Source: Asaia bogorensis
Lineage (GTDB): Bacteria; Pseudomonadota; Alphaproteobacteria; Reyranellales; Reyranellaceae
Length of the DNA stretch: 33,987 nt
Assembly: GCA_945905835.1 (NCBI GenBank)
Contig: CAMDQJ010000044.1
Location: 1 to 33,987 of the forward strand
Direction of reading: 5' to 3'
Part shown: in pieces, positions 23,338 through 30,786 of the stretch
Layout of the letters: each line of letters begins with the position of its first letter
How positions within the stretch are numbered: position 1 is the first letter of the stretch
Notes under the pieces: model-generated
The model's input: the letters and a program-made list of their open reading frames with translations, nothing else
The model's database searches: none
Told to the model about the DNA's origin: nothing
Made by a program: the position numbers and the translations under genes

Positions 23338-23400
23338 TCTTCTGGACCGCGCGCGTCTCGCGCGCCTCATGAGCGCGCGGGACGTACGCGGTCCGGAAGA
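23338..23400. repeat. 63-nt two-part hairpin (extragenic palindrome)
   Basis: Outer arms TCTTCTGGACCGCG (23338-23351) and CGCGGTCCGGAAGA (23387-23400) pair at 13 of 14 positions plus a G-U. Inside, GTCTCGCGCGC and GCGCGCGGGAC pair around CTCATGA. It lies between convergent genes after the dioxygenase. It may act as a terminator for both, and its form suggests a repeated element. Confidence 0.75.
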
Positions 23401-23456
23401 ATCGACGCGTAGAGATAATTGCGGATCTTCCAAGCGTCACTTTAGCGAAGCGGTGC

Positions 23457-24464
23457 TCATTCGATCACGTCGGTGGCGCCCACCAGCACCGAGACCGGCA
23501 CGGTCAGGCCTAATTCCTTGGCCGTCTTCAAATTGACCACGAACGCCACCTCGGTCGGCAGCTCGATCGGCAGCTCGGCCGGGCTGGTGCCCTTGACGAT
23601 GCGGTCGATGAAATAGCCGGCCCGACGCAACTGGCTGCGGTCGTCCATGCCGTAGATCATAAGGGCGCCGGCCTCGGCAAAGACGGGGAAATCGGAGACG
23701 ATCGGCAGCTTCGCACCGCGCGCCGTGGCGACAATGCGGTCCTGGTGTCCCTGGAAGATCGGCTGGATGACGACGGCGTCGACCCCGTCCGCCTTCAGCC
23801 CCGCCATCAGCGCATCGTCGATTTCCGAGACGGTATCGATCATCTTCTCGACAAGGCGCACCCCGATTTGGCTGGACACCACCCGAATGCCGGCGAGGAA
23901 TGTCTTGGAGTTCTGGTCGCGGGTCCAGCCGACGAAGGCAATCGACTTCAGCCCGGGCATGATGTCCCGCAGGAGGCTGAGCCGCTTGCCGGTAAGATCG
24001 GGGCCCATCATCGACATGCCGGTGAGGTTGCCGCCGGGACGGGCGATGCTCTGGACCAGACCCGTCGCCACCGGATCGGAGACCGGTGCCATGACGATGG
24101 GGATCTTGCGCGTTGCCGTCGCTTCCTTAGCGATGGTCGCAGCCGGCGTCGCGGCCGCCACGATCACGTCCACGCCACGTTCCACATAGTCCCGCGCGAC
24201 AGCACGCGCCCGTGCGACGTCACCGCCGACAAAGGCAACAAGCAGCTCGAGATTGCAACCCTCGACGTAACCGAGGGCCTGCAGGCCCTCGCGCAGCCGC
24301 GCAACGTGCGAGGCCTCCAGCGATGGCGGCCACCACCTCAACAGCCCGACCGTGATTTTCTTGCGATCCTGCGCCAAGGCCGCGATCGGCACCGTCACCG
24401 CGAGGCCGGCGAGAAACGCCCGGTGGCCGGCAACGGAAAGCGGGGAGGCATTCTTCATCGACAT
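23457..24464 (-). CDS. ABC transporter substrate-binding protein (pfam04392-type)
   Basis: A 335-aa exported binding protein of the ABC_sub_bind group. It has a signal peptide (HRAFLAGLAVTVPIAALAQ), a first domain with ITVGLLRWWPP and REGLQALGYVEGCNLELLV, and later the family segments IVMAPVSDPVATGLVQSIAR and PGGNLTGMSM. The C-terminal PTEVAFVVNLKTAKELGLTV, VPVSVL motif is characteristic. Ligands of this group are varied (amino acids or aromatic compounds). The open frame continues upstream through dsbB in another phase, but the ATG at 24464 gives the signal peptide at the N-terminus. It lies 8 bases after the dsbB stop. No matching permease or ATPase gene follows. Confidence 0.86.
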   Translation of the reverse strand: MSMKNASPLSVAGHRAFLAGLAVTVPIAALAQDRKKITVGLLRWWPPSLEASHVARLREGLQALGYVEGCNLELLVAFVGGDVARARAVARDYVERGVDVIVAAATPAATIAKEATATRKIPIVMAPVSDPVATGLVQSIARPGGNLTGMSMMGPDLTGKRLSLLRDIMPGLKSIAFVGWTRDQNSKTFLAGIRVVSSQIGVRLVEKMIDTVSEIDDALMAGLKADGVDAVVIQPIFQGHQDRIVATARGAKLPIVSDFPVFAEAGALMIYGMDDRSQLRRAGYFIDRIVKGTSPAELPIELPTEVAFVVNLKTAKELGLTVPVSVLVGATDVIE

Positions 24465-24472
24465 GAACTCTC

Positions 24473-25033
24473 TCACAAATATTTCAACAGCCAGTAGCCC
24501 ACCGGATCGTCGGCGCATTCGATCGGCCCGCACTGCACGAAGGTGCTCGCGGCATTGGCGAGCGTCACGCCGATCAGGGCATAGGCGGCGAGCCTGGAGA
24601 GACCGGTGAACCGGGCCGCCACCTGCGAGTCGGTGCGGTCGTGCTCGTTGCCGCCACCGGACAGGATCATCAGCAGGGCGGTGCCGGCGATCACGGCGAG
24701 AAAGAGAAGAAACGCCCAGCTGTAGAAATGCAGGCCGAGGATGGCCGCGCCGTAGGTGCCCGTGCCGGGCACGATATGCAGCAGCACATGTCGGCCGGAG
24801 GCAACCAGGCCGAACAGCGCTCCGAGCAGGGTCAGCCCGTAATGCAGCTGATGGGCGCCGAAGCGCAGGTTGAGCAGGAAGCCGAAGCCACACAGCACGA
24901 AGGCGACGCGCTGCAGGTTGCAGAGCGGGCACGGCAGATCTTTCAGGCCGAACTGCAGGCCGAAGGCGATCAGCAGCACCAGCGCGATGCCGGCGGCGCC
25001 GGCGGCATTGCCGAGACGGACGAGCGCTGTCAT
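24473..25033 (-). CDS. dsbB: Disulfide bond formation protein B (DsbB), variant cysteine layout
   Basis: A 186-aa inner-membrane protein with four to five hydrophobic segments. DsbB reoxidises periplasmic DsbA and passes electrons to quinone. The first redox pair is Cys35-Cys38 in LPCPLCNLQR. The usual second pair in the periplasmic loop is missing; instead Cys168 and Cys173 lie at the C-terminus (VQCGPIECADDPVG) behind the last membrane segment. This looks like a distinct DsbB subgroup, not a damaged gene. The start has AGGGG five bases before it. It follows the DUF5993 miniprotein by 8 bases and precedes a binding-protein gene. The partner DsbA is not in the window. Confidence 0.88.
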   Translation of the reverse strand: MTALVRLGNAAGAAGIALVLLIAFGLQFGLKDLPCPLCNLQRVAFVLCGFGFLLNLRFGAHQLHYGLTLLGALFGLVASGRHVLLHIVPGTGTYGAAILGLHFYSWAFLLFLAVIAGTALLMILSGGGNEHDRTDSQVAARFTGLSRLAAYALIGVTLANAASTFVQCGPIECADDPVGYWLLKYL

Positions 25034-25041
25034 CGCGGCCC

Positions 25042-25197
25042 CTAGAACGTCAGGCTGAGAGGGTCGGTCATGTGGTGGTTCAGCCAGAGAACCGCCGTAA
25101 CAAGGCTCACGCCGAAGAGACCGACCGCCGTTGCGCGGTGACCGGCCAGGGCCATGATCATCGCGATACCGAGCAAGAGGAAGATCAAGGCCGTCAT
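25042..25197 (-). CDS. DUF5993 family membrane miniprotein
   Basis: A 51-aa protein with two hydrophobic helices (LIFLLLGIAMIMALA and AVGLFGVSLVTAVLWL) and the ending LNHHMTDPLSLTF. This fits the DUF5993 family of tiny proteins found next to dsbB. The ATG at 25197 has GAGGAG seven bases before it. It sits 17 bases after a permease gene and 8 before dsbB. A role as accessory subunit of this DsbB subgroup is inferred from position only. Confidence 0.8.
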   Translation of the reverse strand: MTALIFLLLGIAMIMALAGHRATAVGLFGVSLVTAVLWLNHHMTDPLSLTF

Positions 25198-25214
25198 AAA
25201 GACTCCTCGAATCG

Positions 25215-26057
25215 TTATCCGACGCGCATCAACCTGAGGCGCGGATCGAGCAGGTCACGCAGGCCGTCCCCTAGCATGTTCAACCCGAGCACGGCGAGCG
25301 CGATGGCAAGGCCCGGCCATACGGCGAGCTCGGGCGCCTGGAAGATGTAGGTCTGGGCATCACGCAGCATGCGGCCCCAGGACGGCGTCGGCGGCTGGGC
25401 GCCGAGGCCGAGGTAACTGAGGCCGGCTTCGGCCAGGATCGCCACGGCGAACTGGATGGTCGCCTGCACGATCAGGACGCTCATGATGTTGGGCAACACG
25501 TGCTTCAGCGTGATGCCGAGAGGGCCCTGCCCCATGGCGATGGCGGCGCGCACGAAATCGCGGCCCCACATCGAGAGCGCCGCGCCGCGCGTGACGCGGG
25601 CAAACACCGGCACGTTGAAGATGGCAATGGCGATGACGGCGTTCTTGGCGCTGGCGCCCAGCACCGAGGCGATCAGGATGGCGATCAGCACCGCGGGGAA
25701 GGCGAAGACCAGGTCCGAGGAGCGCGACAGAAGCTCGTCGACCCAGCCGCCCCGCGCCGCGGCCCAGGCGCCCAGCACGACGCCCGCCGCCATACCGAGG
25801 CTGACGGCCACGAGCCCGACGGCGATCGAGGTTTCGGCGCCGACCATGATGCGCGAGAGCACGTCGCGGCCGAGATGGTCGGTGCCCAGCAGGTACTGAG
25901 CCGAGGACGGCAGCAGCTTGGCGCGCATTTGCAGCTCGTCGTAGGGATGCGGCGTCCAGACCAGAGCCACCAGCGCGGTGCCGGCGAACAGGACCAGCAG
26001 CACGAAGCCGATCTGGAAGCCGACATGGCGGCGGGCGCGGGTGATGAAGGCGCTCAT
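25215..26057 (-). CDS. Peptide/nickel-type ABC transporter permease (DppC/OppC-like)
   Basis: A 280-aa inner-membrane permease of the BPD_transp_1 family with an OppC_N-type start. Segments include GTDHLGRDVLSRIMVGA, FPAVLIAILIASVLGAS, FVRAAIAMGQGPLGITLKHV (the EAA-type loop that meets the ATPase) and YLGLGAQPPTPSWGRML, all typical of DppC. It pairs with the preceding permease, overlapping by 4 bases. It is last of the three transporter genes; the expected two ATPase genes (DppD, DppF) are not downstream, and the next gene is a DUF5993 miniprotein. Confidence 0.92.
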   Translation of the reverse strand: MSAFITRARRHVGFQIGFVLLVLFAGTALVALVWTPHPYDELQMRAKLLPSSAQYLLGTDHLGRDVLSRIMVGAETSIAVGLVAVSLGMAAGVVLGAWAAARGGWVDELLSRSSDLVFAFPAVLIAILIASVLGASAKNAVIAIAIFNVPVFARVTRGAALSMWGRDFVRAAIAMGQGPLGITLKHVLPNIMSVLIVQATIQFAVAILAEAGLSYLGLGAQPPTPSWGRMLRDAQTYIFQAPELAVWPGLAIALAVLGLNMLGDGLRDLLDPRLRLMRVG

Positions 26058-27001
26058 GCCTGGATCTTCGGGCGCGGATCGAGCGCGGCGTAAGCGAGAT
26101 CGACCAGCAGGTTAACGGTCAGCACGAGAACGGTGAACAGGATCACCACGTTCTTGATGACGATGAGGTCGCGGTTGTTGATCGAGTCGTAGACGAGCTG
26201 GCCGACGCCGGGGAGCCGAAACACGCTTTCGATGATGACCGCGCCGGCAACCAGAAACCCCGCGATCAGGCCGGCGACGGTCGTCACCGGGATCAGGGCG
26301 TTGCGCAGCGCATGCTGGAACAGCACGACGCGTTCCGGCGCGCCCTTGGCGCGGGCGGTGCGGATGTAATCCTCGCGCAGCGTGTCGAGCATGGAGGAGC
26401 GCGTGACGCGCGTCAGGATGGCGATCTCGCCCAGCGACAGCGACAGCGCCGGCAGGATTAGCGCGTGGAGGGAGCGCAGCGGGTCCTGCGCCCAGCCGGG
26501 AAAGCCGCCGGCCGGAAAGATCTGCCAGGTCACGGCGAACAGCAGCACCAGCACGATGCCGAACCAGAAATTGGGGATCGAGATGCCGAGCTGGGTGAAA
26601 CCCATGACGCCCCAGTCGCCGGGCCTGCCATGCTTCCACGCCGCGAAGACGCCGAGCGGCACCGCGACCAACAATGCCCAAGAGAGCGCCAGGGCACCCA
26701 GCGGCAGCGTGACGACGAGGCGGTCACCGATCAGCTTGGCGACCGGCGTGCCATAGGCGTGGCTGGAACCGAGATCGAAGGTGAGCAGGCCCGCGATCCA
26801 GCGCCCGTAGCGCACGAGCATCGGCTGGTCGAAGCCGTATTGCGCGCGCAACGCCGCCAGCGTATCGGGCCGCGCCTCGGTGCCGAGCATGACCAGGGCC
26901 GGATCGCCCGGCAGCACCTCGACCACAGCGAAGACCACGACCGTGGCCAGCGCCAATGTCACCAGTGCGGCAGCGAGCCGGCGGGAGAAGAACTCGATCA
27001 A
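26054..27001 (-). CDS. Peptide/nickel-type ABC transporter permease (DppB/OppB-like)
   Basis: A 315-aa permease with six hydrophobic segments. The N-terminal LAAALVTLALATVVVFAVVE, LPGDPALVMLG and RAQYGFDQPMLVRYGRWIAG are typical of DppB. Later RTARAKGAPERVVLFQHALR is the EAA loop, followed by NALIPVTTVAGLIAGFLVAG and FRLPGVGQLVYDSINNRD. It forms the membrane channel with the DppC-like partner, with which it overlaps by 4 bases (ATGA). It starts 9 bases after the binding-protein stop. The solute is probably a short peptide. Confidence 0.93.
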   Translation of the reverse strand: MIEFFSRRLAAALVTLALATVVVFAVVEVLPGDPALVMLGTEARPDTLAALRAQYGFDQPMLVRYGRWIAGLLTFDLGSSHAYGTPVAKLIGDRLVVTLPLGALALSWALLVAVPLGVFAAWKHGRPGDWGVMGFTQLGISIPNFWFGIVLVLLFAVTWQIFPAGGFPGWAQDPLRSLHALILPALSLSLGEIAILTRVTRSSMLDTLREDYIRTARAKGAPERVVLFQHALRNALIPVTTVAGLIAGFLVAGAVIIESVFRLPGVGQLVYDSINNRDLIVIKNVVILFTVLVLTVNLLVDLAYAALDPRPKIQA

Positions 27002-27010
27002 CGGGAGGGG

Positions 27011-28510
27011 TCAGGCCTTCCACGAAACGCCGGTCAGGTCGACGGCGGGCGTCGGGGAGTTCTCCCACATGCCTGAGAGCTCCTTCTTCCACACGCCGAT
27101 CTTGGCGAGCTGATAGAGGAATCCGTTCACGGCGGCGCGCGAGACGATGCGTTGACAATCCTTCAGGAGTTCGTCGCGCTTGGCGAAGTCGGTCGTGCCG
27201 ACGACCTCGCGCCACTTGGCCTTGAACTCCGCCGAGTTATAGGCCCAGTAGTAGCCGTCGCGGGCATAGCGATCGAGATCGTTGGCCTCGGTATGAGCGA
27301 TGACCGTGAGGTCGTAGTTGCCGCCTCTGAAGACCTCGGCGAGCCACTGCGGCCACTGCAGCTGGCTGATCGCCACCTTGATGCCGATCTTGCCGAGCTG
27401 GCTGGCCAGCACCTCGCCGGCACGCTGCGCATAGCCGACCGGCGGCAGCTTGAGGCTGGCCTCGAAGCCATTGGAATAGCCCGCCTCGGCAAGCAGCGCC
27501 TTGGCCTTGGCGATGTCGAAGGCATAGGTCTTGGTGAGGTCGACATAGGCCTTGTTGTGCGGCGCGAAGTGGCTGCCGATCGGCGTGCCGAAGCCCGACT
27601 CGGCTGCGATCAGCTCCTCGCGGTTGATGGCGTGCGCCATGGCCTGGCGCACCTTGAGATTATCGAACGGCTTCTTGCCGTTGTTGGTCGCCATGATGAT
27701 CTCGCCCTCGGTGCTGCCGACGACGACGGCGAAGCGCGCATCCTTGCGCAGGCGATCGACCAGCTCGGGCGCCTGAAAACCCGGGAAGGTATCGACATCG
27801 CCCGCCAGCAGCGCGCTCACCTGAGCCGAGGGGTCCTTGACGATCTTGAAGACGATGTTGTTGAGCTTGATCGAACCGGGATCGCGCCAGGTGGCGGCCT
27901 TGGCGAGCGTGATCGAATCGCCTTCCTTGCGGTCGACGAACATGAACGGCCCGGTGCCGACCGGCTTCTTGTCGTTGGTCGCGGCACTCTTGGGATGCTG
28001 GATGGCGGCATCGCACAGGGCGATGTTGTAAAGCAGGTAGGAATTGGCCGTCTTCAGCGTGATGCGCACCGTGGCGGCATCGACTGCCTCGACCTTGTCG
28101 ATGTCGGTGTAAAGCGACTTGCCGGGCACCGCCGAGTCCGCGGCGAACAGCCGGTCGATGGCGAATTTCACGACAGAGGCGTCGAGCGCCTCGCCGTCAT
28201 GGAACTTCACGCCGGTGCGCAGCTTGAAGGTATAGACGAGGCCGTCGGGCGCGATCGTCCAGCTCTCGGCCAGGCCCGGGCCGATGGCGCCGGTGCGGTC
28301 GATGCGCGCCAGGCTCTCGAAGATATTCTGGTAGGTGATCTCGCGGATCGCGGCGGCGGCGTTCTTGTTGGGGTCGAGCACCGGCGGCTCGAGCGACATG
28401 CCGATGACGACACGGTCGCGCGCCTGCGCCCACAGGTCGGGGCCGAAGGCGCCGGTCGCGGCAAGCACTGATGCGGCGCCGAGAACGTGGCGGCGGGAAA
28501 GTGCGGTCAC
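27011..28510 (-). CDS. Peptide ABC transporter substrate-binding protein (SBP_bac_5), Tat-exported
   Basis: A 499-aa periplasmic binding protein of the DppA/OppA family. The N-terminus LSRRHVLGAASVLAATGAF has the twin-arginine motif and a hydrophobic stretch, so export is by the Tat route. The mature part has VIGMSLEPPVLDPNKNAAAA, TYQNIFESLARIDR, YTFKLRTGVKFHDGEALDA and later RQAMAHAINREELI, all family typical. It is the first of three transporter genes, 33 bases after the P1 aminopeptidase. Ligand is likely a di- or oligopeptide, but glutathione or amino-acid derivatives are also bound by this family. Confidence 0.93.
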   Translation of the reverse strand: MTALSRRHVLGAASVLAATGAFGPDLWAQARDRVVIGMSLEPPVLDPNKNAAAAIREITYQNIFESLARIDRTGAIGPGLAESWTIAPDGLVYTFKLRTGVKFHDGEALDASVVKFAIDRLFAADSAVPGKSLYTDIDKVEAVDAATVRITLKTANSYLLYNIALCDAAIQHPKSAATNDKKPVGTGPFMFVDRKEGDSITLAKAATWRDPGSIKLNNIVFKIVKDPSAQVSALLAGDVDTFPGFQAPELVDRLRKDARFAVVVGSTEGEIIMATNNGKKPFDNLKVRQAMAHAINREELIAAESGFGTPIGSHFAPHNKAYVDLTKTYAFDIAKAKALLAEAGYSNGFEASLKLPPVGYAQRAGEVLASQLGKIGIKVAISQLQWPQWLAEVFRGGNYDLTVIAHTEANDLDRYARDGYYWAYNSAEFKAKWREVVGTTDFAKRDELLKDCQRIVSRAAVNGFLYQLAKIGVWKKELSGMWENSPTPAVDLTGVSWKA

Positions 28511-28543
28511 GGAAGTCCTCCCTGAAATGTTAATCGAAGTCTA

Positions 28544-29587
28544 TCAGCGGCCGAAGGTGTCCCGCCAGCCACGCGCCGTGCCTAGGCTCGCTGCGTGATA
28601 GACACCGCGCGCCACGGCGCGGGCGAGGCAGTCGGCCGCCAGCGTGCCGAGTTCGGCCAGCACCAGCGGGTCGACGCTGAGCTCATGGGTACCGGTGGCC
28701 AGGACAAAGACGGTATCGCCGTCCTGAGGCGTGTGCACAGGCCGGATCGAGCGGGCGAGGCCGTCCTGCGCCATGATGGCGAGCCGCTTGGCCGACGCCT
28801 TGTCGAGCCGCGCATTGGTCGCCACCACGGCGATGGTGGTGTTGCCGCGCGGATCGGAGCGCGCGGCTTCCCCGGGATCATGAGGGGCAGGATCGTGCGT
28901 GAGATCGGCACGGTGGTGCGACACCGACAAGGCAAGGCCGTGCGCCGGCGGCGGCAGGCCGCCGAATTCGCCGTTCTGCTCCAGCGCCCAGGCCCAGAAT
29001 TGCGGCATGTCGCCCATGGTCGTGTAGCCGCGCGCGTTGACCGCCACGAGCGCGCCGACCTGCAGGCCGGTCGCCGAGTTGACGGCCGACGCGCTGCCGA
29101 GCCCGCCCTTCAGGTTGCCGGCCCTGGCGCCGAGGCCGGCGCCGATATTGCCCAACGCGAAGTCGCGGCTGGCGCGGCCAGTGGCGTCGTAGGCGAGCTC
29201 GCGATAGGGTGGCCAGTCCCAGGCCTTGTCGCCGCCATTCAAAAGGTCGAACAGGATCGCGGTCGGCACGATCGGCACCACCGCCTGGCCCACCGTGACG
29301 CCGCGGCCGCGCTCGCGCAGCCAGCGCATGACGCCATCGGTGGACGACAGGCCATAGGCCGAGCCGCCGCTGAGACATATCGCATCGATGCGGTCGACGC
29401 GGGCCATGGGATCGAGCAGGTCGGTCTCGCGTGTGCCAGGCGCCCCGCCGCGCACGTCGACGGCAGCCATGGCCGTGGTCTCGCACAGCACGACGCTGAC
29501 GCCCGAGCGCAGGCGATGGTCCTCGGCGTTGCCGACTAAAATGCCGTCGACGTCGGTGATGAGATTGCGCGGGCCGGGGTGCAGCAT
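28544..29587 (-). CDS. P1 family (DmpA/S58) aminopeptidase
   Basis: A 347-aa N-terminal-nucleophile hydrolase of the DmpA/P1 family, which self-cleaves and then removes N-terminal D- or L-residues or beta-peptides. Visible segments are GPRNLITDVDGILVGNAED, CLSGGSAYGLSSTDGVMRWL, GNIGAGLGARAGNLKGGLGS and ALVAVNARGYTTMGD. The probable self-cleavage site is Asn249/Thr250 in RGNTTIAVVATNARL, at nearly the same position as Gly/Ser in DmpA, with Thr in place of Ser as nucleophile. There is no signal peptide, so it works in the cytosol. It precedes the peptide transporter by 33 bases and follows the RlmI-like gene by 3, consistent with degrading imported peptides. Confidence 0.9.
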   Translation of the reverse strand: MLHPGPRNLITDVDGILVGNAEDHRLRSGVSVVLCETTAMAAVDVRGGAPGTRETDLLDPMARVDRIDAICLSGGSAYGLSSTDGVMRWLRERGRGVTVGQAVVPIVPTAILFDLLNGGDKAWDWPPYRELAYDATGRASRDFALGNIGAGLGARAGNLKGGLGSASAVNSATGLQVGALVAVNARGYTTMGDMPQFWAWALEQNGEFGGLPPPAHGLALSVSHHRADLTHDPAPHDPGEAARSDPRGNTTIAVVATNARLDKASAKRLAIMAQDGLARSIRPVHTPQDGDTVFVLATGTHELSVDPLVLAELGTLAADCLARAVARGVYHAASLGTARGWRDTFGR

Positions 29588-29590
29588 CAG

Positions 29591-30784
29591 TTAGTCCAGT
29601 TGCAGCGTCATCGCCTTGAGATAGGCCGTCTCCGGCAGGCCGGGATGCACGGGATGATCGAGCGCCGCGCCCGTGCTGCGCAGCACGCGGCCGTTGCGAC
29701 TGGCGTCGCGCAGCCCGCGCCGCACCTGCTCGGCGAACAGCGGCGCATCGACGAGATGCGAGCACGAGGCCGCGAACAGGAAGCCGCCGGGCGCGACCAG
29801 CGGTGCGGCGAGCCGCACCATCTTGCGATAACCCTGGACGCCGACCTTGAGGTCTTTGCGGTTCTTCACGAAGGCCGGCGGATCGCAGATCACGACGTCG
29901 AACTTCTTGCCCTCGTGGCCCATCGATTCCAGCGCCTCGAAGACCTCTTTCTTCTCGAAGGTCACGGTCTTCTCGACGCCGTTCAGGTCAGCGGCGCGCT
30001 GGGCGGCATTGAGTGCCGGTTGCGAGCGGTCGATGGAAAGCACGGACTTCGCACCCTCCTTGGCCGCCAGCACGCCGAAGCCGCCGCTATAGCAATAGGC
30101 GTCGAGCACGCTGCCGCCCGTGGCGAGGCCCGCCATGAAGCGGCGGTTATCGCGTTGGTCGTAGAACCAGCCGGTCTTCTGGCCGCCCGAGAGATCGGCC
30201 ACGAACTTGGCGCCATTCTCGATCAGCTCGATGGAGTCGGTGAGCTCGCCCTTCACGACGGTGGTCTCGCGCTTCAGGCCCTCAAGCTCACGCACGACTG
30301 AATCGTTCTTGAGCACGATGGTCGTGGGCTTGAGCTCGTTCTCGATCGCCTCGAGCAGCACGGGCGTGAGCTGCTCCATGCCCATGCTGTTGACCTGGAC
30401 CACGACTGAAGCCCCGAAGCGGTCGACGATCACGGCCGGCAGGCCGTCGGCCTCGGCATGGATCAGCCGGTAGTACGGCACGCCGATCAGCCGGTCGCGC
30501 AACGCCATGGCGTTGGCGAGACGGCGGCCGAAGAACAGCGCATCGATCTCGGCGACCGGATTGGAGGTCAAAAGGCGCACGGCGATCAAGGAATGCGGAT
30601 TGAAGGTGGCGACGCCCAGCGCCTCGCCGCCCGGCGTGCGCAGCGTCACCAGCGAGCCTGGCGGCAGCGCCTTGGTCTCGGCGTCCATCAGGATCTCGTT
30701 GGAGAACGCCCAGGGGTGCCCCGAGCGGACGCGCCGGTCTTCCCCGGCGCGCAAAACGACGCTCGGCAGCTTCTTGGTGGCCAA
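29591..30784 (-). CDS. rlmI: RlmI-like 23S rRNA cytosine-C5 methyltransferase
   Basis: A 397-aa SAM-dependent methyltransferase of the RlmI type, which in E. coli makes m5C1962 of 23S rRNA. The N-terminal PUA-like domain reads RVRSGHPWAFSNEI; the central part has VDRFGASVVVQVNSMGMEQL; then the SAM domain with GWFYDQRDNRRFMAGL, VLDAYCYSGGFGVLAAKEGA and the NPPY-equivalent VICDPPAFVKN. The catalytic Cys is probably in FAASCSHLVD. It starts 2 bases after the gamma-glutamyltransferase stop and ends 3 bases before the P1 aminopeptidase. An rRNA enzyme inside a peptide operon is odd, but shared transcripts of this kind occur. Confidence 0.88.
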   Translation of the reverse strand: MATKKLPSVVLRAGEDRRVRSGHPWAFSNEILMDAETKALPPGSLVTLRTPGGEALGVATFNPHSLIAVRLLTSNPVAEIDALFFGRRLANAMALRDRLIGVPYYRLIHAEADGLPAVIVDRFGASVVVQVNSMGMEQLTPVLLEAIENELKPTTIVLKNDSVVRELEGLKRETTVVKGELTDSIELIENGAKFVADLSGGQKTGWFYDQRDNRRFMAGLATGGSVLDAYCYSGGFGVLAAKEGAKSVLSIDRSQPALNAAQRAADLNGVEKTVTFEKKEVFEALESMGHEGKKFDVVICDPPAFVKNRKDLKVGVQGYRKMVRLAAPLVAPGGFLFAASCSHLVDAPLFAEQVRRGLRDASRNGRVLRSTGAALDHPVHPGLPETAYLKAMTLQLD

Positions 30785-30786
30785 AA

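Noticed and set aside
27152..28471. 439-codon plus-strand ORF opposite the peptide-binding protein
   Set aside because: Antisense of a clear SBP_bac_5 gene; the Val/Leu/Gly/Asp-rich translation is typical of an antisense frame.
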